A stretch of 64,000 nucleotides of DNA from Solwaraspora sp. WMMA2065. GTDB taxonomy: Bacteria > Actinomycetota > Actinomycetes > Mycobacteriales > Micromonosporaceae. The notes under the pieces are model-generated. The model worked only from the letters and a program-made list of their open reading frames with translations, was not told where the DNA came from and ran no database searches. The stretch covers positions 5,146,001 to 5,210,000 of the forward strand of contig NZ_CP128361.1 in NCBI RefSeq assembly GCF_030345075.1, given 5' to 3'. Below, in pieces: positions 37,790-48,400 of the stretch. The stretch's first letter is position 1. Every line of letters starts with the position of its first letter. A program made the translations under genes and the position numbers.

Positions 37790-39214
37790 GTGACAGCACA
37801 TTCACTGATACTGGTCGACGTGGTGACCGAACTGTCGACCCTGGGCCGCCGTACGGTGTCGTTCGTCGCGCCGGATCCGGCGCGCACCGCCCCGATCACC
37901 TGGGGCCAGCGGGCATTGTGGATGGCGCTCCGGCGGCACGGCACCAGCCAGACCATGTTCGCCCTCAAACGGCACGTCGCCGTGCCCCGCCGGGCACGCT
38001 CCGACCCGGAGCGGGTGTACGCGGCGATCGCCGCCCTGATGGTGCGGCACACCGCGCTGCGCACCCGGCTGGAGCTGGCCGGCGACGAGCCCCGTCAACT
38101 GGTCGCCGACCGGGGTGACCTACCGGTGCTGGTGGTGCCGGCCGAATCCGGCGGCAACTCCGGCGACGCGGCGGGCGGCGGGTCGGCGGATCCGGCGGCG
38201 GTCGCCCAGCGGGTCGCCGACGAGCTGGCGGCGGAGCCGTTCGCGCACGCCGACGACTGGCCGCAGCGCGTCGCGGTGGTGACCCGCGACGGCGTACCGC
38301 ATCAGGTGGTGGTGGTGTTCAGCCACACCACGGTCGACTTCCGGGCGGCCGAGCTGGTGCTGCGCGACCTGCGGCTGCTGCTGGCCCGGAGCCGGATCGA
38401 CGACGCACCCGGTCTGCAGTCGGCGGACGTCGCCGACCTGGAGCAGCGGGAGAGCCACCGGCGGCGGTCGGCGCGGGCGGCGGCGTACTGGGTGGAGGTG
38501 ACCCGCCGGCTGTCGCGCGACACCCGGATGCCGCAGCGGGAGCCGGCCACCCCGCGTTTCCGGCGGGGTGTCCTGACCTCGGCGGCGGCGGACACCGCGA
38601 CCAGGATGCTCGCCGTACGGCATCGGACGACCACCTCGACGGTGCTGCTCGCGGCGGCGGCGCTGGTGGTCGGCGAATGCTCCGGCAACGACCTGGTCGG
38701 CATGCACACGATGGTCAACAACCGGATGCTGGACGGCTACCCGGAGGCGATCGCCAAGCTGAACCAGTTGGCCCTGGTGCCGGTCGACCTGACCGGCGAC
38801 CGCCGGATGGCGTCCCTGCTGCCCCGGGTGTGGCGGGCGGCGCTCGACGGGTACCGGCACGCCTACTACGACCCGCAGGCGCTCAGCGACGCGTTCGGCG
38901 CGGCCGGCCTGCCGTACGCAACCGGGGTGAACCCGCACTGCTACCTCAACGACATCCGGCTGTCGGCGGACAGCGACCTGTTCGGCCGCGACATCGACGA
39001 GGCGGCGGTACGTGGCGCGTCGGCCGGCACCACGTTCCGGCTCGCCCAGCGGATCGAGCGGTTTACCTGGCGTACCCGGATCGAGATCGTCGACCGGCCG
39101 GACGGGTTGGGGCTGGCGCTCACCGCCGACACCACCTACTTCTCGACCGACGACATCGAGCGGTTCCTACGGGCGCTGGAGGCCCACCTCATCGACGGCG
39201 CGTTCGCGGAATAG
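37790..39214 (+). CDS. Stand-alone condensation-domain protein
   Basis: A 474-aa protein with the fold signature of NRPS condensation domains: I-T-W-G-Q-R-A-L-W, R-H-T-A-L-R-T-R, then F-S-H-T-T-V-D-F in place of H-H-x-x-x-D-G. The second His and the Asp remain but the first His is Ser and the Gly is Phe. G-M-H-T-M-V-N-N-R covers the later latch region. It has no carrier or adenylation domain. It may be a free acyl/aminoacyl transferase or a non-catalytic relative. The start is uncertain because no good ribosome site is visible. Confidence 0.75.
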   Translation: MTAHSLILVDVVTELSTLGRRTVSFVAPDPARTAPITWGQRALWMALRRHGTSQTMFALKRHVAVPRRARSDPERVYAAIAALMVRHTALRTRLELAGDEPRQLVADRGDLPVLVVPAESGGNSGDAAGGGSADPAAVAQRVADELAAEPFAHADDWPQRVAVVTRDGVPHQVVVVFSHTTVDFRAAELVLRDLRLLLARSRIDDAPGLQSADVADLEQRESHRRRSARAAAYWVEVTRRLSRDTRMPQREPATPRFRRGVLTSAAADTATRMLAVRHRTTTSTVLLAAAALVVGECSGNDLVGMHTMVNNRMLDGYPEAIAKLNQLALVPVDLTGDRRMASLLPRVWRAALDGYRHAYYDPQALSDAFGAAGLPYATGVNPHCYLNDIRLSADSDLFGRDIDEAAVRGASAGTTFRLAQRIERFTWRTRIEIVDRPDGLGLALTADTTYFSTDDIERFLRALEAHLIDGAFAE

Positions 39215-39289
39215 TTGACGCAGCAACTATGTTTGGCCGGGTAGTCCGAGGGAATTCCAACCGGCCCTCGCCGCGAGGAGGAGCAGACC

Positions 39290-40417
39290 ATGCAGTTCGG
39301 CGTCTTCAGCGTCGGTGACGTCACCGTCGACCCGACCAACGGTCGGGAGCCGACCGAGCGCGAGCGGATCAAGGCCATGGTCGCCATCGCGCTCAAGGCC
39401 GAAGAGGTCGGCCTGGACGTCTTCGCCACCGGCGAGCACCACAACCCGCCGTTCGTGCCGTCGTCGCCGACCACCATGCTCGGCTACGTCGCGGCGAAGA
39501 CCGAGCGGCTGCTGCTGTCCACCGCGACCACGCTGATCACCACCAACGACCCGGTGAAGATCGCCGAGGACTACGCGATGCTGCAGCACCTCGCCGACGG
39601 CCGGGTCGACCTGATGATGGGGCGCGGCAACACCGGCCCCGTCTACCCGTGGTTCGGCCAGGACATCCGCAACGGTATCCCGCTGACCATCGAGAACTAC
39701 GACCTGCTGCGCCGGCTGTGGCGCGAGGACGTCGTCAACTGGCAGGGCAGGTTCCGTACCCCGCTGCAGGATTTCACCTCGACGCCGCGCCCGCTCGACG
39801 GCGTACCGCCGTTCGTCTGGCACGGCTCGATCCGCAGCCCGGAGGTCGCCGAGCAGGCCGCCTACTACGGCGACGGCTTCTTCGCCAACCACATCTTCTG
39901 GCCGAAGGAGCACACCCAGCGGATGGTCGGGCTCTACCGGGAGCGCTTCGCCCACTACGGCCACGGCTCCGCCGACCAGGCGATCGTCGGCCTCGGCGGG
40001 CAGGTGTTCATGCGCCGCAACTCGCAGGACGCGGTGCGCGAGTTCCGGCCGTACTTCGACAACGCCCCGGTCTACGGGCACGGTCCGTCGTTGGAGGACT
40101 TCAGCTCGCAGACGCCGCTGACCGTCGGCAGCCCGCAGCAGGTCATCGACCGTACGCTGACCTTCCGCGAGTACGTCGGCGACTACCAGCGGCAGCTGTT
40201 CCTGGTCGACCACGCCGGACTGCCGTTGAAGACGGTGCTGGAGCAGTTGGACATGCTCGGCGAGGAGGTCGTGCCGGTGCTGCGGCGCGAGTTCGCGGTG
40301 GGCCGGCCGGCACACGTGCCGGACGCACCCACCCACGCCTCCCTGGTCGCCGCCGCGGACGGCAGCACAGCAGACAGTACGGCTGACGCGGACTCGGCCG
40401 CGCCGGCTGCGGTGTGA
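39290..40417 (+). CDS. LLM-class flavin-dependent monooxygenase (CE1759-type)
   Basis: A 375-aa luciferase-like enzyme, ATG behind GAGGAGGAG. G-E-H-H-N-P-P-F and L-L-L-S-T-A-T-T are typical of the fold, G-R-V-D-L-M-M-G-R-G-N supports FMN contact, and V-G-S-P-Q-Q-V-I-D closes the barrel. The last 30 residues are a low-complexity Ala/Asp tail. Overlap with an NADPH:FMN reductase gene makes this the oxygenase half of a two-component system of the CE1758/CE1759 kind. Confidence 0.9.
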   Translation: MQFGVFSVGDVTVDPTNGREPTERERIKAMVAIALKAEEVGLDVFATGEHHNPPFVPSSPTTMLGYVAAKTERLLLSTATTLITTNDPVKIAEDYAMLQHLADGRVDLMMGRGNTGPVYPWFGQDIRNGIPLTIENYDLLRRLWREDVVNWQGRFRTPLQDFTSTPRPLDGVPPFVWHGSIRSPEVAEQAAYYGDGFFANHIFWPKEHTQRMVGLYRERFAHYGHGSADQAIVGLGGQVFMRRNSQDAVREFRPYFDNAPVYGHGPSLEDFSSQTPLTVGSPQQVIDRTLTFREYVGDYQRQLFLVDHAGLPLKTVLEQLDMLGEEVVPVLRREFAVGRPAHVPDAPTHASLVAAADGSTADSTADADSAAPAAV

Positions 40418-41088
40418 CGGCGATGACCACGGGCACCGGCCGCCGTCGGCTGGCGGTCGTCACCGCCGGAGTACGCCAGCCGTCGACCAGCCGGCTGCTC
40501 GCCGACCAGCTCGCCGCGGCGGTCCGCGACGAGCTGGCCGGCCTCGGCGGGCAGCTGGAGACGACGGTGATCGAGGTACGCGACCATGCCCACGAGGTGG
40601 TCGACAACACGCTGACCGGTTTCCCGGCACCGACGTTGAAGCAGGCGTTGGACGCGGTGGCGGCCGCCGACGGACTGGTCGCGGTCAGTCCGGTGTTCAA
40701 CGCCGCGTACAGCGGGCTGTTCAAGGCCTTCTTCGACGTACTGCCGGAGGGTGCGCTGCTCGACAAGCCGGTCCTGATCGGTGCCACCGGCGGCACCGCC
40801 CGGCATTCGCTCACGTTGGAGCATGCCCTGCGGCCGATGTTCGCCTACCTGCGTGCGGTGGTGCTGCCGACCGCCGTCTTCGCCGGCCCCGAGGACTGGG
40901 CCGGGGAGAAGGTCGGCGACCAGGCCGCAGACGGCGGTGGCCAGGTCGGGGCGCTGCGCGGGCGGATCTCCCGGGCCGGTCGGGAGCTGGCCGCCGAGAT
41001 GCACCGCCGGGAGCCGGTACGGGTGGCCGACCCGTTCGCGTTGACCACCGACTTCGAGCAGCTGCGGAGTAGTTCGAAGCGCGGGTGA
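40414..41088 (+). CDS. NAD(P)H-dependent FMN reductase (CE1758-type)
   Basis: A 224-aa flavodoxin-like reductase. It has the N-terminal strand R-L-A-V-V-T-A-G-V-R-Q-P-S-T-S, V-A-V-S-P-V-F-N-A-A-Y-S-G-L-F-K at the FMN site, and A-T-G-G-T-A-R-H-S-L. The GTG start overlaps the oxygenase stop by four bases; ATG 40423 is an alternative. It supplies reduced FMN to the partner oxygenase. Confidence 0.9.
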   Translation: MTAMTTGTGRRRLAVVTAGVRQPSTSRLLADQLAAAVRDELAGLGGQLETTVIEVRDHAHEVVDNTLTGFPAPTLKQALDAVAAADGLVAVSPVFNAAYSGLFKAFFDVLPEGALLDKPVLIGATGGTARHSLTLEHALRPMFAYLRAVVLPTAVFAGPEDWAGEKVGDQAADGGGQVGALRGRISRAGRELAAEMHRREPVRVADPFALTTDFEQLRSSSKRG

Positions 41089-41185
41089 AATCTCGGACGC
41101 AATCTGGTCCCGGTGGCGGAATCGGGGTGGCAGACCTCGTGGACTGTCGATAGAGTCCGGCTCCTGTCCCGTCCACAGGAGAATC

Positions 41186-42832
41186 ATGATGCTGAACGCA
41201 GCCGGCTGGCGCCGGTTCGGAGCCGGCACCCTGCTCGCCGGTGCCCTCGTCGTTGCCGCGGCCGCTCCGGCCGCCGCCCAGAACCCGGGGCCGGACCTGT
41301 TCGTCTCGTTCGACCGGGAGCCGGTCGCCGAGGTGGACAACTCCGGCGTCACCCTCGGCATGTACGTCTACAACTACGGCGATGCGCCGGCGAGCGACGT
41401 GACCATCGTCGTCGACGCCACCGGCGTCGACGACGCGGTGCAGCTGGCCGCGGGCTACCACCCCGGCTGCGAGATCGCCGACCGGGTCGTCAGCTGCGCG
41501 TACGGTGCTCTCGCCGCCGGATTGACCGACCACATCTACCCGGTGCGGCTGGTCAGCCGGGCCGGTGCCACGCCGGGTGACGCCGGCACCATGACCGTCA
41601 CCATCAGCTCGGCCGAGCAGGACGCCAACCCGGCCAACAACACCGAGACCATCCCGGTGACCGTACTGGCCTCCGGCCCCGACCTGGTCGCCATGGTCGA
41701 CGACATCAACACCACGGCGGAACCGGTCGGGCCGGGCGACACCGCCCCGCTGTACGCCGCAGTGCTCAACGAGGGTGACAGCACCGCCGACAGCTACACG
41801 ATCGGGCTGGACCTGCCGACCGGAGTCGGCTTCGTCGACCAGTACACCGACTGTGACTACACCTCCTACTGGCCGGACGACCAGCAGGTGGAGGGGTACG
41901 CGTACGGCCCGAGTCGGGTCAGCTGCGCACTGACCATCCCGCTGGCGCCGGGGGAGACCCTGTTCCTCGTCGACGAGCAGGGCGAGTCGCTGTTCGACCT
42001 GTACTTCGGCAACAACCTGGCCGGTCCGGGCGAGACGAGCGGGTCGTTCGAGGCGCGGCTGGTCGCTGAGGACCCGGCGCAGGCGCAGGCACGGGCGTCG
42101 ACGGCCGGCGGGAAGTCGATCAACGAGGCGCTGGCGAAGGCCCAGGCGTCGGCCGGCCGCTCGGCGGCGTCGCTCCTCGAAAAGATCGACACCGAGGACA
42201 ACGTCGACTACTTCGCCGTACACACCAAGCCGAACACGTTCGACATCGCGGTGACGGCCGAGCCGGTGACCGGCGAGCCGGGCGAGACCGTCGACCTGAC
42301 CTTCACCGTCGTCAACAACGGGCCGTCCGACGGCGGCGGTCCGGGCGTGACCGTCACCGCGCCGTCGGGCACCGTCCTGCTGCCGTCCGACTGGTGCTAC
42401 ACCGAGGGTGAGCCGGGCACCCGGCTGCCCGAGTCACCGGCGCTGCGGTGCAACTTCGAGAGCCTCTTCCCGGCCACCGCGTCCGGCGGCGGGCAGATCA
42501 CCCACACCCTCCAACTGAAGATCAAATCAGCGCCGGGTACGGACGGAACGATCGTCGCCGACAGTGGCGGGCCGTCGACCGAATCCGACCCGTCGAACAA
42601 CACCGTCGCCATCGTCTTCACCGGTGCGGGCGACGACCCCGACGACGAGCCGGGTGGCGGCGGGGCCGGCGACGGCGACTACCTGCCGATCACCGGCGCG
42701 CCGGTCGGCACGGCCGCCGGTGTCGGCACGGTCGCGGTGGCGCTCGGCGTCGCACTGCTGCTGCTGACCGTACGGCGGCAGACGGGCTCGAGGCCGGGTC
42801 GTCCGCCAGCGGGAGCCGGCTCTCGCACCTGA
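41186..42832 (+). CDS. LPXTG-anchored surface protein with DUF11/CARDB-like repeats
   Basis: A 548-aa exported protein. The signal peptide (G-A-L-V-V-A-A-A-A-P-A-A-A-Q) would be cut near residue 34. Three Ig-like repeats follow, recognisable by A-N-P-A-N-N-T-E, V-V-N-N-G-P-S-D and D-P-S-N-N-T-V. L-P-I-T-G at 500-504 is a sortase motif, followed by one membrane helix and a Lys/Arg-rich tail. The likely place is the cell wall. It has no partner gene or sortase nearby. Confidence 0.85.
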   Translation: MMLNAAGWRRFGAGTLLAGALVVAAAAPAAAQNPGPDLFVSFDREPVAEVDNSGVTLGMYVYNYGDAPASDVTIVVDATGVDDAVQLAAGYHPGCEIADRVVSCAYGALAAGLTDHIYPVRLVSRAGATPGDAGTMTVTISSAEQDANPANNTETIPVTVLASGPDLVAMVDDINTTAEPVGPGDTAPLYAAVLNEGDSTADSYTIGLDLPTGVGFVDQYTDCDYTSYWPDDQQVEGYAYGPSRVSCALTIPLAPGETLFLVDEQGESLFDLYFGNNLAGPGETSGSFEARLVAEDPAQAQARASTAGGKSINEALAKAQASAGRSAASLLEKIDTEDNVDYFAVHTKPNTFDIAVTAEPVTGEPGETVDLTFTVVNNGPSDGGGPGVTVTAPSGTVLLPSDWCYTEGEPGTRLPESPALRCNFESLFPATASGGGQITHTLQLKIKSAPGTDGTIVADSGGPSTESDPSNNTVAIVFTGAGDDPDDEPGGGGAGDGDYLPITGAPVGTAAGVGTVAVALGVALLLLTVRRQTGSRPGRPPAGAGSRT

Positions 42833-42872
42833 GCACGATGCGTCACACCGGCTAGGCCGTCAACATGTAAAT

Positions 42873-44168
42873 ATGTCTAGCCTTTTTGGGACACTCCGGG
42901 TCGCCGCCACCAGCGTGACGTTGGTGGCGGCGATCGCCGTCGTGCCAGCGTCCGCCGCCGCGCGACCCAGCCCGTCAACCGGCCCGTCCGCCGGTGGACA
43001 CGCGTCGGGCGGCTCGTCCGGCGGCGCTATCGACCGCGCCGAGCTGCAGTCCGTACTCGACGACGTGCCGGAAGCCGGCGTACCCGGCGTCCTGGCCGCC
43101 GTCCGCGACGGCCGACACGAGTGGCAGGCCGCCGCCGGCCACGCGTACGCCACCAAACCCCGCCCGATGCAGCCGTGGATGCGGCATCGGATCGGCAGCA
43201 TCACCAAGACGTTCGTCGCCACCACGGTGCTCCAACTGGTCGACGAAGGCCGGCTCGGGCTCGACGACCCGATCGGGCAGTGGCTGCCCGAGACGGTGCC
43301 CGGCGAGGTCGGCGAGCAGGTCACGGTACGGATGCTGCTCAACCACACCAGCGGCATCGGCAACTACACGAATGCGATGCTCACCTCGTACGCCGCGATC
43401 GACCAGATGCAGGTCACCACGTACCCGCCGGCGGACCTGGTCGCGACGGGCCTGGCGATGCCGCGCACCAATCCGCCCGGCGCGATGTTCAGCTACTCCA
43501 ACACCAACTACATCCTCGCCGGCCTGCTGATCGAGGCGGTCACCGGCAACGACCCCACCACCGAGGTGCAGCGGCGGATCCTGCGGCCGCTGCGGCTGAC
43601 CGGCACCTACTTCCCCGGCGTCGACCCGACGATCCGCGGCCCGCACGGTGGCGCCTACTTCGCGTCGTACGGTGTGCGTGACCTCGGCGAGTTCAACATG
43701 AGCTGGGCGTGGACCGCCGGCGAGATGATCGCCACCACCGCCGACCTGAACACGTTCTACCGGGCGCTGCTCGGCGGTGAACTGCTCGACGCGGACACCC
43801 TCGACGAGATGCTCACCACGGTCCCGTTCGACCCGTCCGCACCGCAGTTCGGCGGCTACGGGCTCGGCATCTACTCGGCGCCGCTGCCGTGCGGCGAGTT
43901 CTGGGGACACGACGGTGCGGTGCTCGGTCACCTGACGATCTCGCTGCACAGCCGGGACGGTGCGCGCCAGCTCTCCACCGGCATCAACCTCAGTCACTAC
44001 GACATCGGGTTCCCGGACGCGCACCCGGTCGACATCGCCTGGCAGACGCTGCTGCTGACCGCGCTCTGCCCGACCGACGCGTCGGCGAGCCGGTCCACCG
44101 GTGCGGCCCAGCTGCCGCCCAGCGTCACCCGGCTGCCCGGCAACGCGGGGCCGGTACCGGTCGGATAG
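42873..44168 (+). CDS. Secreted serine hydrolase (class C beta-lactamase / D,D-peptidase fold)
   Basis: A 431-aa protein with a signal peptide ending near A-S-A-A-A (residue 30). The active-site motifs are S-I-T-K (109-112), Y-S-N (208-210) and H-D-G late in the sequence, as in D-alanyl-D-alanine carboxypeptidase- or esterase-like members of PF00144. L-L-N-H-T-S-G-I is a further family mark. It acts outside the membrane. The exact substrate is unknown. Confidence 0.9.
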   Translation: MSSLFGTLRVAATSVTLVAAIAVVPASAAARPSPSTGPSAGGHASGGSSGGAIDRAELQSVLDDVPEAGVPGVLAAVRDGRHEWQAAAGHAYATKPRPMQPWMRHRIGSITKTFVATTVLQLVDEGRLGLDDPIGQWLPETVPGEVGEQVTVRMLLNHTSGIGNYTNAMLTSYAAIDQMQVTTYPPADLVATGLAMPRTNPPGAMFSYSNTNYILAGLLIEAVTGNDPTTEVQRRILRPLRLTGTYFPGVDPTIRGPHGGAYFASYGVRDLGEFNMSWAWTAGEMIATTADLNTFYRALLGGELLDADTLDEMLTTVPFDPSAPQFGGYGLGIYSAPLPCGEFWGHDGAVLGHLTISLHSRDGARQLSTGINLSHYDIGFPDAHPVDIAWQTLLLTALCPTDASASRSTGAAQLPPSVTRLPGNAGPVPVG

Positions 44169-44188
44169 CCGTACGGCGACCGCTGGCC

Positions 44189-44225
44189 GTGGTCCCGGTT
44201 GCGCCGTCCGGCGCGCCGGGACCAC
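44189..44225. terminator. Strong nested hairpin between convergent genes
   Basis: GTGGTCCCGG (44189-44198) pairs with 44216-44225, and inside it GCGCC pairs with GGCGC around a GTCC loop. It stands between two convergent genes and probably serves both. Confidence 0.8.
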
Positions 44226-44269
44226 GCGGCGGCCCTGCGCCGCTTCCGCGCTCACTTGCTGACTTCAAG

Positions 44270-45010
44270 TCAGCGATGCGGCAGGAGGGTCAGTACCTGG
44301 GTGCGGTCGAGCAACGAGTCCTCGGCGGCGCCCGCGTTGAGCTGGTGGTAGCTGACGACCGGTTCGAGCCGGTCGAAGGCGCAGTGGCCCCTGCCCGGGT
44401 CACCCACCAGCACCTGCACGCCCCGGTCGGCGAGCCGGCCGAGGAACGGCAGCACCCGGGTGGCGAGTTCGGCGTTGTACAACGCGTCGCCGGCCAGCAC
44501 CAGGTCCACCTCGGTCACGGTGCCGTCGAGCAGGTCGTCGACGGTGGTGGTGAGCCGGGCGTCGTTGACGACGGCGTTGAGCGCTATCGCGGTCGCGGCG
44601 TACGGATCGATGTCGTTGGCGGTGACCGTCGCCGCACCCGCCATTGCAGCCGCGATGGCGACCAGCCCGGAGCCGGAGGCGACATCGAGCACCCGCCGCC
44701 CGGCGACCAGGCCGGGGTTGTCCAGCAGGTAGCGGGCCAGTGCCTGACCGCCGGCCCACGCCGAGGCCCAGTACGGCGGCGGTAGCCGCCGGCCGGCGGC
44801 AGCCTCCAACCGGGCCCAGAGCAGCGTCGGATCGTCGGCGAGGAACAGCTGGATCTCCGCCGCGAGCGGCACCCTGGTCAGTCGGAGCTGGTCAGCTCCG
44901 CCGCTGTCGGTGCCGGCGGCGTCGTCGAAGAGTTGCCGTTGGAGGGGATCCGGTGCCAGCCCGCCCTGGGACGACGCCGTCAACGGTCGCGTCCCAAGGG
45001 ACGGGGACAA
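44270..45010 (-). CDS. Class I SAM methyltransferase (lysine-methyltransferase-like)
   Basis: A 246-aa protein. It has L-P-P-P-Y-W-A-S-A-W-A-G-G-Q-A-L-A-R, V-L-D-V-A-S-G-S-G-L-V-A-I-A-A, V-T-A-N-D-I-D-P-Y-A and V-L-A-G-D-A-L-Y-N, the layout of the nicotinamide N-methylase/ETFB-lysine methyltransferase group. It starts two bases downstream of the cold-shock gene stop, so the two may be cotranscribed. The target protein is unknown. Confidence 0.8.
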   Translation of the reverse strand: MSPSLGTRPLTASSQGGLAPDPLQRQLFDDAAGTDSGGADQLRLTRVPLAAEIQLFLADDPTLLWARLEAAAGRRLPPPYWASAWAGGQALARYLLDNPGLVAGRRVLDVASGSGLVAIAAAMAGAATVTANDIDPYAATAIALNAVVNDARLTTTVDDLLDGTVTEVDLVLAGDALYNAELATRVLPFLGRLADRGVQVLVGDPGRGHCAFDRLEPVVSYHQLNAGAAEDSLLDRTQVLTLLPHR

Positions 45011-45012
45011 CC

Positions 45013-45216
45013 TCAGATCACCCGGATGTTGGCCGCCTGCAGGCCCTTCTGGCCCTGCTCGACGTCGAACTCCACCCGCTGGTTTTCTTCGAGGGTACGG
45101 AAACCGCTGGACGCGATCGCGGTGAAGTGGGCGAAGACGTCAGCTTCCCCGCTGTCCTGGGTGATGAAGCCGAAACCCTTGTCAGCGTTGAACCACTTCA
45201 CGGTGCCGATTGCCAT
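45013..45216 (-). CDS. cspA: Cold-shock protein
   Basis: A 67-aa single CSD protein: [15 protein letters not shown] carries RNP1, and V-F-A-H-F carries RNP2. The length is standard for the family. It binds single-stranded RNA/DNA as an RNA chaperone. The ATG at 45216 is the family start; the longer in-frame region upstream is untranslated leader. Confidence 0.95.
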   Translation of the reverse strand: MAIGTVKWFNADKGFGFITQDSGEADVFAHFTAIASSGFRTLEENQRVEFDVEQGQKGLQAANIRVI

Positions 45217-45408
45217 GTCTGCTCCTAGCCGGTGACGGGTCCGCGACATGCGGACCTCTGCTGCCGCACTCATCAATCTCCGTCCGGAGAGACCGGCAGA
45301 ATCTGCCAATGCCCGGCTGCTGCCGGCTGCGATCAGGCAGGCGGCATGAAGAAATCAACTGCAACGCGGCAAACCTAGCATGTCGAGGGGTACGAGTGCC
45401 CCGCCCTC

Positions 45409-45440
45409 GCCGGTGCCGGCGGCGTACCGCCGGCACCGGC
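45409..45440. terminator. 14-bp hairpin after the DUF5682 gene
   Basis: GCCGGTGCCGGCGG (45409-45422) pairs perfectly with 45427-45440 around a CGTA loop. It lies 19 bases beyond the stop of the leftward operon. Confidence 0.8.
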
Positions 45441-45458
45441 GCCCCCCCCGGGTCACTG

Positions 45459-48400
45459 TCAACCGGCGGCCGGAACCAGTCCGACGTGGGCGGCGACCCC
45501 GGCCGCGCTCGCCGGGAACCGCTCCAGCAGGTCGGCCACCGCCAGATCCCCGGCGGCCGGTGGCGCGGCGACTGCGCCGCCGACCGGGTCGGCGGCGCAG
45601 TCCAGCAGGTCCGCCACCGCCACGGCGGCCAACGGAAACTCGGCCAGCAGCTCCGGTGCCGGCCCGGACATCGCGTACCGGGCAGCCTCCGCCGCAGGCG
45701 CCGTCCCGCCGCCGGGCATCCCGGTCTGCGTGGCGGTTGGGGCGGCCGCGGCCCAGGGCGGGGTCCAGGAATCCAGCGCCGGCAGCGAGGCCGGGAAGGT
45801 TCGGCCGGCCTCTCGGACCAGGATCGGCACCAACTCGCCGGCCTGCTCGCGCAGCGTGGTGATCAGCATCGGCAGCCAGGGCAGCAGCACCGGGTCGGGC
45901 AGATGACCGAACGCCGCCGACAGCACCTCCACCACGAACGGTGTCAACGTCGGCACCGGCTCCAACGCCTGCACGAACCCGCTCAGGTAGTGCGGGAACG
46001 TCCCGACGGTGAGCGGGCTGGCCAGCAGATCGGCGCACCGCTCGCGCAGCTCGGCCAGTGGCAGCTGGCCGAGCTGGGACTGCGCCGCCCAGTGCAACGC
46101 GATCTTCGCCGGTACTTCCGGATGCGACTGGCGTACCGCCAGCTCCAGCTGGGTCCGGTCGCAGCCCAACGCCATGGCGACGCTCTCCATGGTCATCAGG
46201 AAGCCCAGCATTGCCGCCACCTGCCGCAGCCCGGTCTCGTCGTCGACGAACGCGGTCGGCAGCAGGGTGCAGTAATGGGCGTACCCGGTGCTGACGAAGT
46301 CCTGGCACCAGGCCGGCAGCTCCGGCTCACCGCTGGTGCGGTAGTACGCCAGCAGCTGCCGGATCCGCTGCAACACCTCCGGTGCCCCGTCGGCGGTGCG
46401 TTCGGCGGCGAGTAACTGCACGGCCCGGGCACCGAGCTCGTCGGTGAGCCGCCGGTTGCTCAGGAACAGCAGTGAGTCCTCGACCGCCGCGAGGGCGTGT
46501 GCCGCCGTGGCCTGCGGATCCCAGGCCGCGCGGCGCAGCCGCTGTTCGAGCACCTGCTCGATGGTCACGCCCTCGTAGCCGAGCTCGATGATCGACCGCT
46601 GGTGGCGACCGATCGCGACGTCCCAGCTCTCCTGGACCGACTTTTCGCCGAGCCGCCGCTCGCCCATGATCGGCCGGACCACCTCCGGTGGCAGCAGCCG
46701 TCGCAGCATCCACAGCAGATCGGAGCAGGGTCGCAGCTCCGGCTGCCCGTGCAGGTCCAGCAGTGCCCGCTGGACGGTACGCCGCTTCGGGTCCAACCCG
46801 ATGGGTGCCAGCCGGTCGTAGACGTCCCGGGCCAGCGGCGGCATCGCGTCGTAGCCGACCCGACCGATCCGGTCACCGCCGAACATGATCTCGCAGAGCC
46901 GGCGGACGTCGCGCCGGCCCGGCACCACGTCCTTCTCGATGCAGGTGACCGCGGCGTCGGCGAAGTCGTACGGGGTGGGCCGGCGCCGGTTGCGCATCCC
47001 GGCCAGCAGCACCGCCGTCTCGAAGATGGCGATCGCGTCGGCGGTGCTGGCCAGGTAGCCGTTGCGCCGGGCCAGCCGGACGATGTCGACCGACCAGCCG
47101 CGCAACTCGGCCTCGTCGAGCTCGCCGGGCCGGCTCGGGGCGGCCAGGAAGCCGCTGAGCCGGTCGTCACCAGGGACCGCGGCCCCCGCCGTACCGCCGC
47201 CGTTGCCGGTCGCTGGCCGCGCCGCCTTCTTCGGCTTACGGGCCGAACTCTTGCGCCCGCCCTGCTGCCCGGCCAGCCGGTACGGGGTGACCCTGCTGCC
47301 GGTCAGCGCCTTCTGCCAGGTGCTGGCGGCGATCGACACCGTGCCGCCGGCCAGCCCGAACTGTGCCTCGATCGCCGAGTGGCTGGACGGGATCAGCCCG
47401 TACCGCCACTTGGTGCCGGTCGGCGCGGTGATCTCGAACGGCGCGGTCGACCGGACGCCGAACTGCTCGACCCGGCTGGCGGCGTGGAACGCGCCGCAGA
47501 CGTACAGGCAGTCGGCCGGGTCGGCACCGTAGGCGGCAAGGTGGTCGCGTATCCGGGTCCACATGTAGCGTTCCCGGTCCTCGTCGCGGTCGAGTCGCGC
47601 CGCGTCGCTCGGCCGCAGCCGCCGGAACAGGCTGCCGATCATGACCATGACCTGCCGGTACGTGTCGTGGTCGGCGCCGATCAGCGGCTGCTCGACGTAC
47701 TGGTCCCACCATTCCGACCAGTGCCGCACCTTGCCGTGGTGCAGCAGGTACGCCTCCAACTCGGCGAACCCGGGGCGCAGGTCGCCGATGCCGACACCGA
47801 CGGCGTCGCCGTGCAGCGCCTTCTCGTCGTCCTCGCCGGTTGCCTGGCCCTGCTGCTGGCCCTGCCCGCTCTGCTGCGCCGGTTCGTCGTCGCCGTCCGC
47901 AGCGGCGGCCGGGTCCGTCCGGTCGTCGGACTGCCACTGGAAGACGTGGTCGGTGGAGCGGTCCACCAGCAGCAGCTCCACCCCCGGCGTCTCCAGCGCG
48001 TACGCGATCGCCTGGTACTCGGCGGACGCCTCGGTGATCGGCGCGATCACGCTCAACGGACCGGCCCCGGCGGGGAAGCCGTCCAGGTCGCTGGCGAAGG
48101 CCTGCAACGCCACCGGCAGCTCGCAGTTGCGCAGCTCGATCAGCAGCGGCTGCAGGTCCTCGCACAGCTCCACATAGATCACCTTGGGCTGTTTGTCGCG
48201 CAGCCGGCGGACCATCGCCAGCGCCGACGACGGGGAGTGATGGCAGACCGGAAAGATCTCCAGCTCCTCGCCGAGCGCGTGGTCGACGTCGTCGACCAGG
48301 CCGGCGAGGATGTCGGTCAGCGCGTCGGGCGAGTCGGCGAACGCCGTCGCGGCGTCCGCCAACTGCTCCCGCAGTGCCCCGAACCGGCTGTCCGACGGCG

